Origin: Chitinophagaceae bacterium
Lineage (GTDB): Bacteria > Bacteroidota > Bacteroidia > Chitinophagales > Chitinophagaceae
DNA: 64,000 bases
Direction of reading: 5' to 3'
Assembly: GCA_947446645.1 (NCBI GenBank)
Contig: CANFHA010000001.1
Location: forward strand, 277,022 to 341,021
Shown here: positions 55,690-63,556 of the stretch, in pieces
Numbering within the stretch: position 1 is the first letter of the stretch
Layout of the letters: every line of letters begins with the position of its first letter
Position numbers and translations under genes: made by a program
Notes under the pieces: model-generated
What the model was told of the DNA's origin: nothing
The model's database searches: none
Seen by the model: the letters and a program-made list of their open reading frames with translations, nothing else

Positions 55690-58302
55690 CTACAGCGCTT
55701 TGATAATATTTATAAAATCATCAAGTTTATAAGCTCCCGATACATTTCTCTTATCATACACCATAAAGTAGCGATAATTGTTTCCCGCTTTTCTAGCCCA
55801 CAGCTCGCCCAGCCTTATTTTCTGCTCAGCATCCAGGTGGTCCCCCTTGGTTTCCAGTATTATTATTTTGCCGCTTTTTGTATGGATAATAAAATCAGGG
55901 TAGTGATTAATAAATCCATTTATGCGGAATCCCTTTCTGTCTATGTTCCTTGTCCAGAAGGCAATATTTTCCATATTACCCACCTGGTTTATTACACCCT
56001 CTTCATACCCATTCATGTCCCCTTCCTTTTCATATAGCGATTTACTAATGCTCTTTGCGGTAAGCGCCGGATTAATGCTTTCGGGCAGGGTATAAGCGTC
56101 CTTGCTGTATACCTTATCGGTGTCAAGGTATTCGCTGAATTTCTTTTCGGCAAAATCTGCCGAGAGCGATTGTATCTTATCCTTTATTTTGCGGACATAG
56201 GTATACTCGTTGCTTGAAAGGTCGTTGAACTGCTCATCACTGAAATCTTCTAAGATGCGCGTTATGTACTTTCTTATCTCGCCATCGGTAATGGGGTACA
56301 TATTGCCTATTATATCCATTATCCTTTTAGTGAAGTTCTTTACCCTGCTTTCCTTTCTTGCTGGGTCCAGCATGTAGCCCATCATACTTTCTTTCAGCAC
56401 ACCATCTATCCTGAAGAAAGATGGTGTGTAGTCTTTCTTTGTGTCGTCAAGGTCTACCCGGTATAGCTCAGAGGTAATGTTGTCGAACGCTATATTGGTG
56501 TCGCCCTTGCTCAGGGGGAAATTGGTGAGCAACTCATCCTTGTCTAGCAGCTTTTCATCTTCGTTGAACATAGAGGCCGGTACTTTGAGATAGAATTGGG
56601 GCAGTATTATCTGCGCAGCCTTCTCCCTGAACACCTCCTTAATTTCGTATTTTTTCACATGCTGTTGTATTTCGTTAGGGATTACAGGCGCATTGTTTCT
56701 AGTCATTTCAGCCACCACCTTTTCATAGTTTTCGTTCTGCTGTATGGCCGTTTGTTCTATAGCGGAGAGTACAAGGCTATCCGGGCTGCCATCATCAGGC
56801 ATTACTATTCTTGTGTCGTCTATGTCGTCGAGTATATCTCCCTGTGACTGTGAGTCGGGAGGGGTGGTGAAGATCGCCATCTGATTGGCCAGGTCCTGCT
56901 TCTTGGCTTCTTCCAGCGCCGCCGGGTCTGCCAGTTTATAGTCGCGCTCGCTAAAGCCTGCTTTGTTCAGGCCCTTTACTATGTTTTGCAGCGTATCCAT
57001 AAATTTTGATGAGGCGGTCAGCACATAGCACATATTGAGCATTTGCGCATTATGCTTCATTACATAGGGCTGCCTCAGTACCCGGCCCAGTATCTGCTCT
57101 ACATCCACCGCAGAGCTCTTATCTGCCAGCGATGCCAGTATGTAGGCAAATGGGCAGTCCCAGCCCTCTTTAAGCGCATTTATGGTGATGATATACCTTA
57201 CCTCACAGCCCCGGCTCATCAGGTCTATATTCCTGAGCTCATTTATGCTGGCGATCTTTATTTTTATTTGCTCCTCGGGTATTTTCAGCTCTATTAGCTT
57301 TTCCTTCAGCCGCTGCACGTTCGACTTTTCTTCCTCCTCATTTGCAAAATCCTTACCGTTGCGCGGCTGTGCCTGGAACAATACTATGGGCCGTATATAC
57401 CTGCCGCCATTCTTTTCTTCTTCCTTTGCCTGCAGCTCCAGTTTTCGCTGCAGTTGCAGCGATGAGTTTATCACCTCTGTTTTGTCCTGGTGGTTATATA
57501 CGATCACCGGCAGCTTTACCATGTTTTCCTTCTTCAGCTCCATGGCATCAATAAAGCTGATAATGTTGCTGTTCTTGCGCGGCGTGGCTGTGAGGTCCAG
57601 TATAAAGCTGGGGTTTAGCTCCCTGAGCATATCTACACTCAGGTCGCTTTCGGCATTGTGGCTCTCATCTACTATCACCAGCGGGTTCAGCTGCTTTATT
57701 ACTGCGCCCAGGGTTATCTCTGCATACTTGTCAAGGAAACTTTCAAACGACTGCAAATTCCCGTTCTCCTGAAAAACCTTTCTGTCCTCCTTGTTCTTAG
57801 CCCTCAAGCTATCGAAGCTGAACACCATAATGCATAACTGCTCTTTTACCGTAGTAGCATTGAAGCTGCTGCCCTGCAGCAGCGCAGCTTTATCAAATAC
57901 CTCCACTTTATTGCCGAAGTGCGAATTTATCTTTTGCCGGTAAGGGTGTGCCGGGTCTTTCAGGTTTTTTATCGTCTGGTCTAGTATAGTTATAGAAGGC
58001 ACAAGCCATACCACAGCTTTTGGCCGGTCGTAGTCAAATGCATCAAACACGGTCTTGAGCGCATTGCAGGCGATAAATGTTTTGCCGCCTGCCGTTGGCA
58101 CTTTAAGGCATATATGCGGCACCCGTGGCACATTGTTCTTATACGGCTCTATAGCATTGCCGGGGTATGGCAGCAGTGGCGTAGTGGGGTGCTGCGCCCA
58201 GAAATCGTAAAAGGCTTCTTTTATGTCCTTTGTCTTCTGTATGTGATCCAGAAACAAAGCCAGGTCATTAATTACGTGCTGCTGGTAAGGTTTTAATTCC
58301 AT
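55690..58302 (-). CDS. res: Type III restriction enzyme, Res subunit
   Basis: This 870-residue DEAD-like helicase with a nuclease end cuts unmodified DNA together with Mod. Walker A is PTAGGKT (residues 69-75), motif II VDESHN (near 210), motif III LTATPR, motif VI QILGRVLRQP. The C-terminal domain has a PD-ExK nuclease motif (YPDFII...ILETKGD) near residue 800. The length is a little short of P1/P15I Res (~970). It lies 3 bp after mod on the same strand. The Res gene is complete. Confidence 0.93.
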   Translation of the reverse strand: MELKPYQQHVINDLALFLDHIQKTKDIKEAFYDFWAQHPTTPLLPYPGNAIEPYKNNVPRVPHICLKVPTAGGKTFIACNALKTVFDAFDYDRPKAVVWLVPSITILDQTIKNLKDPAHPYRQKINSHFGNKVEVFDKAALLQGSSFNATTVKEQLCIMVFSFDSLRAKNKEDRKVFQENGNLQSFESFLDKYAEITLGAVIKQLNPLVIVDESHNAESDLSVDMLRELNPSFILDLTATPRKNSNIISFIDAMELKKENMVKLPVIVYNHQDKTEVINSSLQLQRKLELQAKEEEKNGGRYIRPIVLFQAQPRNGKDFANEEEEKSNVQRLKEKLIELKIPEEQIKIKIASINELRNIDLMSRGCEVRYIITINALKEGWDCPFAYILASLADKSSAVDVEQILGRVLRQPYVMKHNAQMLNMCYVLTASSKFMDTLQNIVKGLNKAGFSERDYKLADPAALEEAKKQDLANQMAIFTTPPDSQSQGDILDDIDDTRIVMPDDGSPDSLVLSAIEQTAIQQNENYEKVVAEMTRNNAPVIPNEIQQHVKKYEIKEVFREKAAQIILPQFYLKVPASMFNEDEKLLDKDELLTNFPLSKGDTNIAFDNITSELYRVDLDDTKKDYTPSFFRIDGVLKESMMGYMLDPARKESRVKNFTKRIMDIIGNMYPITDGEIRKYITRILEDFSDEQFNDLSSNEYTYVRKIKDKIQSLSADFAEKKFSEYLDTDKVYSKDAYTLPESINPALTAKSISKSLYEKEGDMNGYEEGVINQVGNMENIAFWTRNIDRKGFRINGFINHYPDFIIHTKSGKIIILETKGDHLDAEQKIRLGELWARKAGNNYRYFMVYDKRNVSGAYKLDDFINIIKAL

Positions 58303-58305
58303 AGC

Positions 58306-59889
58306 TTAAAAGCGGGTGATATCTCTGGGAATTTTCTTGAAAATTATGTTGCGGCCTGTGAGGTATTCTTTTGCGGGCAGGCAGGTATCGGCATAGATCA
58401 CGTACTGCTCGGCGTTGGTCTTTATGGTGGCCAGGAAGTCATGGTCCAGCGTAGTAGGCCCATCCTGCTCGTAATACAGGTAGTAGGCTGTATCATTGTG
58501 CTTGCCTAGGAAATACTCATTGTCTTTATGTGCTTCGGCTATCAGCGGCGTTTTGGTTTCGGTATAGTATACATACTGCCGTATCTTTTCCGTACCCACC
58601 AGTTCATTGAGCATACCATCTTCTAAAAATATGGGGGCGCCGAGCTCGTAATAATCGAAAGCTCCACCTGTGCCTGCTACATCGCTATAGCCCTTGATCA
58701 CCCTCTTTACCCTTTCTGCGGTTATGGTTTCGGCATAATCTTCCATCTCTATAATAATTACCTTTCTATTTCCACCGTCTACATTATTTAAGTTTAATAC
58801 AGCATGGGCAGTTGTCCCGCTTCCAGCAAAAGAATCCAAAATTATTGAGTCTGTTTCTGTTGATAGCTCAAGTATTCTTTCTACTAGTCTGGTTGGCTTG
58901 GGGGTTTGGAATGGGGCCTTATCTCCTGCGAAAATAATTTTGAGCTCCTTTTTAGCACCATCAGTATGGTTTACTTCATCATACGACCAATAAGAGATTG
59001 GTACTACGCCATTTTGAACCTCTTTTAGATATCTCTTTAATTGCGGAGCACCTAAACCGTTTTTTCCAAAAAATATCCTATTCTCACTTATCCACTTTAA
59101 TATCTGTGTTTCGTTAGACATCCAAGAACGACCATTAGGCGGATTATAGGAAGTGCCTGTTGATGGATTAATTATCGGGTAGTCATAACCCTTACTGTAA
59201 GTTTTGACAGATAGATTATCCGGTCGCCATAAACCCATTCCGTCACTACTGTCATATTTATAAAGCGAGTTTTGCTTGTCTGTTCTAGGTAGCAATTTGA
59301 TACTGAATAACTTGGTTTTTTGATAGCATAGAATAAAGTCATGGACATCGGGAATGCCTTTTGAATCATTTGACGCAGCGTATCTTTTATGCCAAATAAC
59401 ATTTCTTATAAAGTTGCCTAAACCAAATATCTCATCGCAAACTATCTTCAAATTGGCTTGCTCATTGTCATCGCACGAAATAAATATTGCCCCATCATCT
59501 GCAAGTAATTTATGCAGCAATTTTAAGCGCGGGTACATCATACATAGCCACTTATCATGGCGGCTTAGATCTTCGCCCTCTTTACCAACAACACTATGCA
59601 GCCACTTATTAATTTTTGGATCATTTACATTGTCGTTGTACACCCAGCCCTCATTGCCGGTATTGTAGGGCGGGTCTATATAGATGCATTTTATTCGCCC
59701 TTCATATTCCGGCAGGAGTGCTTTTAAAGCCTCCAGATTATCGCCATGTATTATTTTATTCCCACTGTTGGTTTCTTCATTAGTCTGATTACCATTGTCA
59801 AAACCATACGAATGCTTAAGCACCTTAAATGGCACATCCATATGATGATTGATAACCTTGTTTTTTCCTATCCAGTGTAGAGTGGGCAT
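58306..59889 (-). CDS. mod: Type III DNA methyltransferase, Mod subunit
   Basis: This 527-residue beta-class adenine methyltransferase has motif IV DPPY (residues 72-75) before motif I DSFAGSGTT (near residue 355), with the variable target recognition domain between them. It starts with PTLHWIGKNKVINHHMDVPF, the usual start of Mod proteins. It modifies one strand of a 5-6 bp asymmetric site and directs Res. The recognition domain DNA (about 58,790-59,470) is clearly more A+T-rich than both flanks, pointing to exchange of that segment. A structured region precedes the gene (59,944-60,098). Target sequence unknown. Confidence 0.94.
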   Translation of the reverse strand: MPTLHWIGKNKVINHHMDVPFKVLKHSYGFDNGNQTNEETNSGNKIIHGDNLEALKALLPEYEGRIKCIYIDPPYNTGNEGWVYNDNVNDPKINKWLHSVVGKEGEDLSRHDKWLCMMYPRLKLLHKLLADDGAIFISCDDNEQANLKIVCDEIFGLGNFIRNVIWHKRYAASNDSKGIPDVHDFILCYQKTKLFSIKLLPRTDKQNSLYKYDSSDGMGLWRPDNLSVKTYSKGYDYPIINPSTGTSYNPPNGRSWMSNETQILKWISENRIFFGKNGLGAPQLKRYLKEVQNGVVPISYWSYDEVNHTDGAKKELKIIFAGDKAPFQTPKPTRLVERILELSTETDSIILDSFAGSGTTAHAVLNLNNVDGGNRKVIIIEMEDYAETITAERVKRVIKGYSDVAGTGGAFDYYELGAPIFLEDGMLNELVGTEKIRQYVYYTETKTPLIAEAHKDNEYFLGKHNDTAYYLYYEQDGPTTLDHDFLATIKTNAEQYVIYADTCLPAKEYLTGRNIIFKKIPRDITRF

Positions 59890-59943
59890 TCCTTCAAAGC
59901 ACTATAAAAGCCTTGAGGTACTTCCGGCGTGAAACAAAAAAAA

Positions 59944-60098
59944 GGGGCGTGTACCTCTGCATAATCTTCTTTTCCCGAAAGGCACTCGACGAGCCTGGAC
60001 AGAATTGAAAACAGCCGAGGACACGCCTTTGCAGGCGCATCCCTTACACTGTTTCTTTCTGCCCTAAAAAATTGTCGAGGTTTTATCGGGAAAGAAAC
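59944..60098. other. Structured region upstream of mod: two long inverted repeats
   Basis: GGCGTGT-a-CCTC (59,946-59,957) pairs with GAGG-ACACGCC (60,017-60,027), 11 pairs around one bulged base, and GTTTCTTTC (60,051-60,059) pairs perfectly with GAAAGAAAC (60,090-60,098). The reverse frame here (59,868-60,107) does not look like a protein. A leader RNA or small RNA is possible. Confidence 0.5.
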
Positions 60099-60229
60099 GT
60101 TAAGCAACGCTAATTATATGTAGTATACCAGTTTCCTCTTATGTCATAATTAATATTTGTTTGTCGTAAAAGTAAGAATAAACTTATGTTGGTGGTTATA
60201 AATTCTTTCATAGCAGGTAGCCCTTCGGT

Positions 60230-60290
60230 GGTGTGGCACATTTTACCAATGTGCCACACCTGTGCGCGAGCCATTCCTTCACGCACAGGT
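60230..60290. repeat. Two adjacent perfect hairpins
   Basis: GGTGTGGCACATT and AATGTGCCACACC form a perfect 13-bp stem with a 5-nt loop (60,230-60,260). ACCTGTGCG and CGCACAGGT form a second 9-bp stem (60,258-60,290) that shares three bases with the first, so only one may form fully at a time. Confidence 0.75.
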
Positions 60291-60817
60291 TGCGCCCGCA
60301 TAAGCCTGCCCTGAACTTACCAAAAGGGGTGACAACCTGCCGTTAGCGCTTTACCGCGCATCAAAAAATGTGGATATCTTTTTCTCTTCCACCCCCTGTT
60401 TGGTATAGTAATTGCTGCATTATTCAAGCGTAGAAACGGCAGATTTTCTGCCTCTGGTTTAACTCGAGGCAAACATTCTCGACGATTTAGACGAATTTTT
60501 TTTTCATCCTGGCAGACCTACAGATTATTCTCACTGATTTTGACGATTTTATTTTTTAGGAGTGCCAACTGAAAACTAATACCGGGCACATTATGTGACA
60601 TAGCCTGTACGGAGCCTGCCAAAGCATGGGGCATAAAACGGGACACAAAATTACCCGAAACCTGCAATCATGTTAATCAAACTAATCACATAAATCATAG
60701 TTCAGACAAATACCCCACAAGGGAAAAAGTGTGGCATTTTGGGGAATTTTGTAAAAACGATATATGTGCCATTAATTAATTGAATTTCAACTAATTAACC
60801 TCAAAATAGCCCAAAAC

Positions 60818-60868
60818 AAAATGCCCCATATCACCCAATATTTTATTTGAATGAAAATGGGGCATTTT
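60818..60868. repeat. 12-bp inverted repeat with AT-rich loop
   Basis: AAAATGCCCCAT and ATGGGGCATTTT pair perfectly around a 27-nt loop, followed by one T. Function unknown. Confidence 0.6.
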
Positions 60869-61193
60869 TGATAAGCAGGTTACAATTTCCGGCATTTCGT
60901 TGCTGCATCACCCTTTCCGGCACCGGAAAAAATCGGAAAATTTTGAAAACTAAGTAATTGATTATCAAACAAAAAGTGTGCAAAACCCTTTTTCTATGCA
61001 ACCGGAAATTAAGACCAGCATGCCACCAAACATCAATAATAACACGCCCCCAATCAATGTACTGCTGCCACATCCGGCCGCACGTGCTGCGGGGCTAAAT
61101 TGTATTCCCCACAACAACAGAGTAGAGCCACTTTTTTTCCGGCGGAGCCTTTGGAAAAAAATCGCCTTTTCTTTTGTTACTTTCTGTTGCCTG

Positions 61194-61211
61194 TCCCGAT
61201 GCCTATCGGGA
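61194..61211. repeat. TCCCGAT/ATCGGGA hairpin
   Basis: A perfect 7-bp stem with a 4-nt loop is flanked by CTTTTCTTTTG on the left and AAAAGAAAAGAAAAG on the right, which can add weak pairing. Confidence 0.55.
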
Positions 61212-61348
61212 GCGAAGCAAAAGAAAAGAAAAGAAAAGTAAGGTAACGCAGGTCCGCGCTTTAAGAGCCTTCGCCGACTGCTCACCCACTTAACCTTCCA
61301 TAAACCCCCACTCACCAAATTCCGAAAACCTGATAATCCAAAACCCCC

Positions 61349-61356
61349 TACCTTTG
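61349..61356 (+). promoter_or_regulatory. -7 promoter box giving a probably leaderless transcript
   Basis: TACCTTTG matches TAnnTTTG. The ATG at 61,363 follows after 6 nt, the usual place of the transcription start, so the message would have no leader. Confidence 0.5.
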
Positions 61357-61362
61357 CAGACT

Positions 61363-61599
61363 ATGTTGCTGAAAGAGATTATCATATTCCTCCTGGTAGC
61401 CTATATCGTTTCCCGTATACTACGCTTCTTATTGCCCATATTCCGTATCAGTTCCGCGGCCAGCAGCCACATGCGCACCATGCAGGAGCAGATGGCCCGC
61501 ATGCAGGAAATGGAAGGCAAGATGAACCAGCAAAATCCCCAGCAGAAGAAAAAAGTAGAAAAAGACGGCGACTACATCGACTACGAAGAAGTAAAGTAA
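61363..61599 (+). CDS. DUF4834-family small membrane protein
   Basis: This 78-residue protein has one N-terminal membrane helix (LLKEIIIFLLVAYIVSRILRF) and a polar tail rich in Met, Gln and Lys ending DGDYIDYEEVK. Pattern and length fit DUF4834, a Bacteroidota family of unknown function. The start is set at the ATG at 61,363 (MLLKEII); a TTG nine bases earlier lies inside the promoter box and is rejected. Confidence 0.8.
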   Translation: MLLKEIIIFLLVAYIVSRILRFLLPIFRISSAASSHMRTMQEQMARMQEMEGKMNQQNPQQKKKVEKDGDYIDYEEVK

Positions 61600-61694
61600 A
61601 ACTCATCCTTCATCCTCATAGTTTTATTTCGCCTTGTTCAATAATCTTAATCGGAAGCCCAAATAGGAATTCCAGCCGAAAACTTATCCTCCGG

Positions 61695-62324
61695 CTAGGC
61701 CTTCGCCCTGAACACCGTCTCCTCTATTGTCATCCCCTTATCCAGGAAGATCGTTTGTATACCCAGTTCCTTCGCCGCAGCTATGTGTTGCGGACTGTCA
61801 TCTATAAACAGCGTATGCTCAGGTTTCAGCCCGTTATCATCCAGCACCCGCTGAAAGATCTCTTTGTTGGGCTTACGCATACCCACCCTGTGAGAGAGGT
61901 ATACCTTGTCAAAAAACACACCCAGGTTAGGTATACCACGCTCACGCATCAGTATATCATTAAACGTTTCTTCATGTATCTCATTCGTATTGCTCAGCAG
62001 GAACAGGTCGTAGTAAAGCCGCAGTTGCTGCAGTATCTGTAGCCTCCTCACCGGAAAGTCCAGCAGCATGGCATTCCACGCAGCCAGCACCTGCGCCTCT
62101 GTAATACCCGCCGGGCCTACCTTTTGCAGTTCACTTATAAATTCAGCCTTTCCAATGCCACCCGTCTCAAACTTGTCAAACAGGTCCGTCTGCCGCAGCT
62201 GCGAGTACAGCGCCGGAAAATCAGCTATCCCGGCTTCCACAAAGGCCTGTTCAGTCAGTTTATAATCTATATTCAGTATCACCCCTCCCAGGTCAAAGAT
62301 GATATGCCTGATGCCTTCTATCAT
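61695..62324 (-). CDS. HAD-family phosphatase (YihX-like)
   Basis: This 209-residue hydrolase has the HAD motif I as FDLGGVILNIDY (nucleophile D11), motif II LLSNTNE, motif III with the Lys in GMRKPNKEIF, and motif IV FIDDSPQH. The helical cap lies between residues 15 and 85. Relatives remove phosphate from sugar phosphates such as glucose-1-phosphate. The start at 62,324 (MIEGIRHIIFDLGG) is chosen because the longer frame adds only unrelated hydrophobic residues. Confidence 0.9.
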   Translation of the reverse strand: MIEGIRHIIFDLGGVILNIDYKLTEQAFVEAGIADFPALYSQLRQTDLFDKFETGGIGKAEFISELQKVGPAGITEAQVLAAWNAMLLDFPVRRLQILQQLRLYYDLFLLSNTNEIHEETFNDILMRERGIPNLGVFFDKVYLSHRVGMRKPNKEIFQRVLDDNGLKPEHTLFIDDSPQHIAAAKELGIQTIFLDKGMTIEETVFRAKA

Positions 62325-62357
62325 GCTGCAAAATAACACAACAAAACGCAAAAGAAA

Positions 62358-62379
62358 GGAGCCACATCTATGTGGCTCC
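62358..62379 (-). terminator. Intrinsic terminator of the ferritin-like gene
   Basis: GGAGCCACAT and ATGTGGCTCC form a 10-bp palindrome (effective loop 4 nt); on the minus strand a T-rich tail CTTTCTTTTG follows. It is 34 bp after the stop at 62,413. Confidence 0.8.
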
Positions 62380-62412
62380 CTGTTTAAAATCCTTAATAAC
62401 TATGAACGCTTA

Positions 62413-63150
62413 TCAGCTAAAAACTTCCATTACCTTATTAAAGAAGCCATTGCCGTCCTTCGTTTCCCCGCTGGCTTCCTCGTTTATATTCCTTTTAGCC
62501 AGCACAGTCAGCGATTCGTCGGCCTTCTTTTCTTCAGCCAGTGTCTGCTCCAGTATGGCAGCCACCTTCGGCTTCCCTATAGTCCGGGCCAGCTCGGCCA
62601 GTCCGCCGTAAGTGGCTATTTCGTAGTGCTCCACTTTCTGCGCGGCCAGTATCAGGCCTACATCACGCGTTTCTGTACCCTTTTTAGTCTCTTCTATTAT
62701 GTCATCCCCTTCCTTGGTTATGCCGGCCATAGCCTCACATTTCTTTGCCTGCGCCTTTTTGCCCATCAGCTCAAACACGCTTTCCAGGCGTGTTACATGG
62801 CCTTCGGTCTCCTTCCTGTGTGCTTCAAATGCGTCTTTCAGCTTGGCTTCAGTAGCATTCTTCGCCATTTTAGGCAGTACTTTCAGCAGGTGCTTCTCCG
62901 CCCAGTATATGTCCTTCAGCTCTTCACAAAAGAACTCCTCGAGCAGCGCACCGCTTGATTGTTGGGGTGTAGCAGGCTTAGCTACAGCTTTTTTAATCGC
63001 AGCCTTTTTCGCAGGTACTACAGCTTTTTTCGCTGGGGTTACCGTCTTCTTAGTAGCCGGTGTTGCCACTTTTTTAGCCGGCACACTAGCCTTTGCATTC
63101 GACATCGCCTGTTTTTTTACCGGCACAATTGTTTTTTTCGTTGTAGCCAT
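62413..63150 (-). CDS. Ferritin-like DUF892 (YciE/YciF) protein with basic N-terminal tail
   Basis: This 245-residue protein has two parts. Residues 1-69 are made of Lys, Ala, Pro, Val and Thr with three PAKK motifs, about 16 Lys and no acidic residue, like a histone-H1 tail. Residues 70-230 form the DUF892 four-helix ferritin-like domain (LLEEFFCEELKDIYWAEKHLL, EAHRKETEGHVTRLE, KVEHYEIATYGGL, AEEKKADESL) with its acidic metal ligands. DUF892 proteins are linked to stress responses. The tail suggests DNA binding as in some Dps proteins; this is inference. Confidence 0.88.
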   Translation of the reverse strand: MATTKKTIVPVKKQAMSNAKASVPAKKVATPATKKTVTPAKKAVVPAKKAAIKKAVAKPATPQQSSGALLEEFFCEELKDIYWAEKHLLKVLPKMAKNATEAKLKDAFEAHRKETEGHVTRLESVFELMGKKAQAKKCEAMAGITKEGDDIIEETKKGTETRDVGLILAAQKVEHYEIATYGGLAELARTIGKPKVAAILEQTLAEEKKADESLTVLAKRNINEEASGETKDGNGFFNKVMEVFS

Positions 63151-63264
63151 GGTTTTCAGTTTTTACAATTGTTTATAAATACTATGCCATGTGCTTTTTC
63201 TCAGGGAAATACATATTAGTTTGCACGAAAAATAAATTCATTTTCCTTTTTTCAGAAAATCCAC

Positions 63265-63272
63265 TACATTTG
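63265..63272 (+). promoter_or_regulatory. -7 promoter box of tRNA-Met
   Basis: TACATTTG matches TAnnTTTG and lies 37 bp before the mature tRNA 5' end. No TTG at -33 spacing was found. Confidence 0.5.
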
Positions 63273-63309
63273 CAGCCCGATTAATCGTCGGATTTGACGG
63301 CAACGTCTT

Positions 63310-63384
63310 GGTCCTATAGCTCAGTTGGTTAGCAGCACCTGACTCATAATCAGGGGGTCCCAGGTTCAAGTCCTGGTGGGACCA
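63310..63384 (+). tRNA. tRNA-Met (anticodon CAT)
   Basis: The cloverleaf is complete: acceptor GGTCCTA/TGGGACC (one wobble) plus discriminator A, anticodon stem CCTGA/TCAGG around CTCATAA with anticodon CAT, T-arm CCAGG-TTCAAGT-CCTGG. CCA is not encoded. The D-stem GCTC/CAGC has an inner C-C mismatch. It reads as an elongator Met tRNA; a tRNA-Ile with lysidine-modified CAT is possible but less likely. Confidence 0.95.
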
Positions 63385-63394
63385 CAATACAGAC

Positions 63395-63433
63395 AAGGGT
63401 TTCAGAAGATTCAATCTCTGAAACCCTTTTTTT
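63395..63433 (+). terminator. Intrinsic terminator of tRNA-Met
   Basis: AAGGGTTTCAGA and TCTGAAACCCTT form a perfect 12-bp stem with a 10-nt loop, followed by TTTTT. It starts 11 bp after the tRNA. Confidence 0.92.
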
Positions 63434-63530
63434 ATGCAATAAAAACGCAAAGTTTTTCGGAAAAACAATGCAAGATTGGGAATAAGCAAGAAAAATATCA
63501 GCAACTGGATTTGAAATTCAATAAATGTGA

Positions 63531-63556
63531 AAACGCCACCAAATTTGGTGGCGTTT
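63531..63556. repeat. Perfect 26-bp palindrome
   Basis: AAACGCCACCAAA is followed directly by its reverse complement. As RNA it gives an 11-bp stem with a small loop. The tRNA already has a terminator, so this may end a minus-strand gene coming from the right. Confidence 0.7.

Larger units (their letters stand above)
60099..61348. other. Long non-coding region upstream of the RM island
   Basis: No convincing gene is seen in about 1.25 kb. It holds several inverted repeats (60,230-60,290, 60,438-60,452, 60,818-60,868, 61,194-61,211), A+T-rich stretches and short reading frames without family features. Confidence 0.55.

Noticed and set aside
59868..60107. Minus-strand frame of 79 codons upstream of mod
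   Set aside because: Composition looks random, it overlaps the mod start, and the DNA is explained better by two inverted repeats.
41986..60420. Identical 15-mer TAGTAATTGCTGCAT at 41,986 and 60,406
   Set aside because: One or a few 15-bp matches are expected by chance in a 64-kb window, and the flanks do not match.
60843..61318. Overlapping short frames on both strands
   Set aside because: Low-complexity and basic/aromatic-rich residues without domain features; they include the TCCCGAT hairpin and purine tracts.
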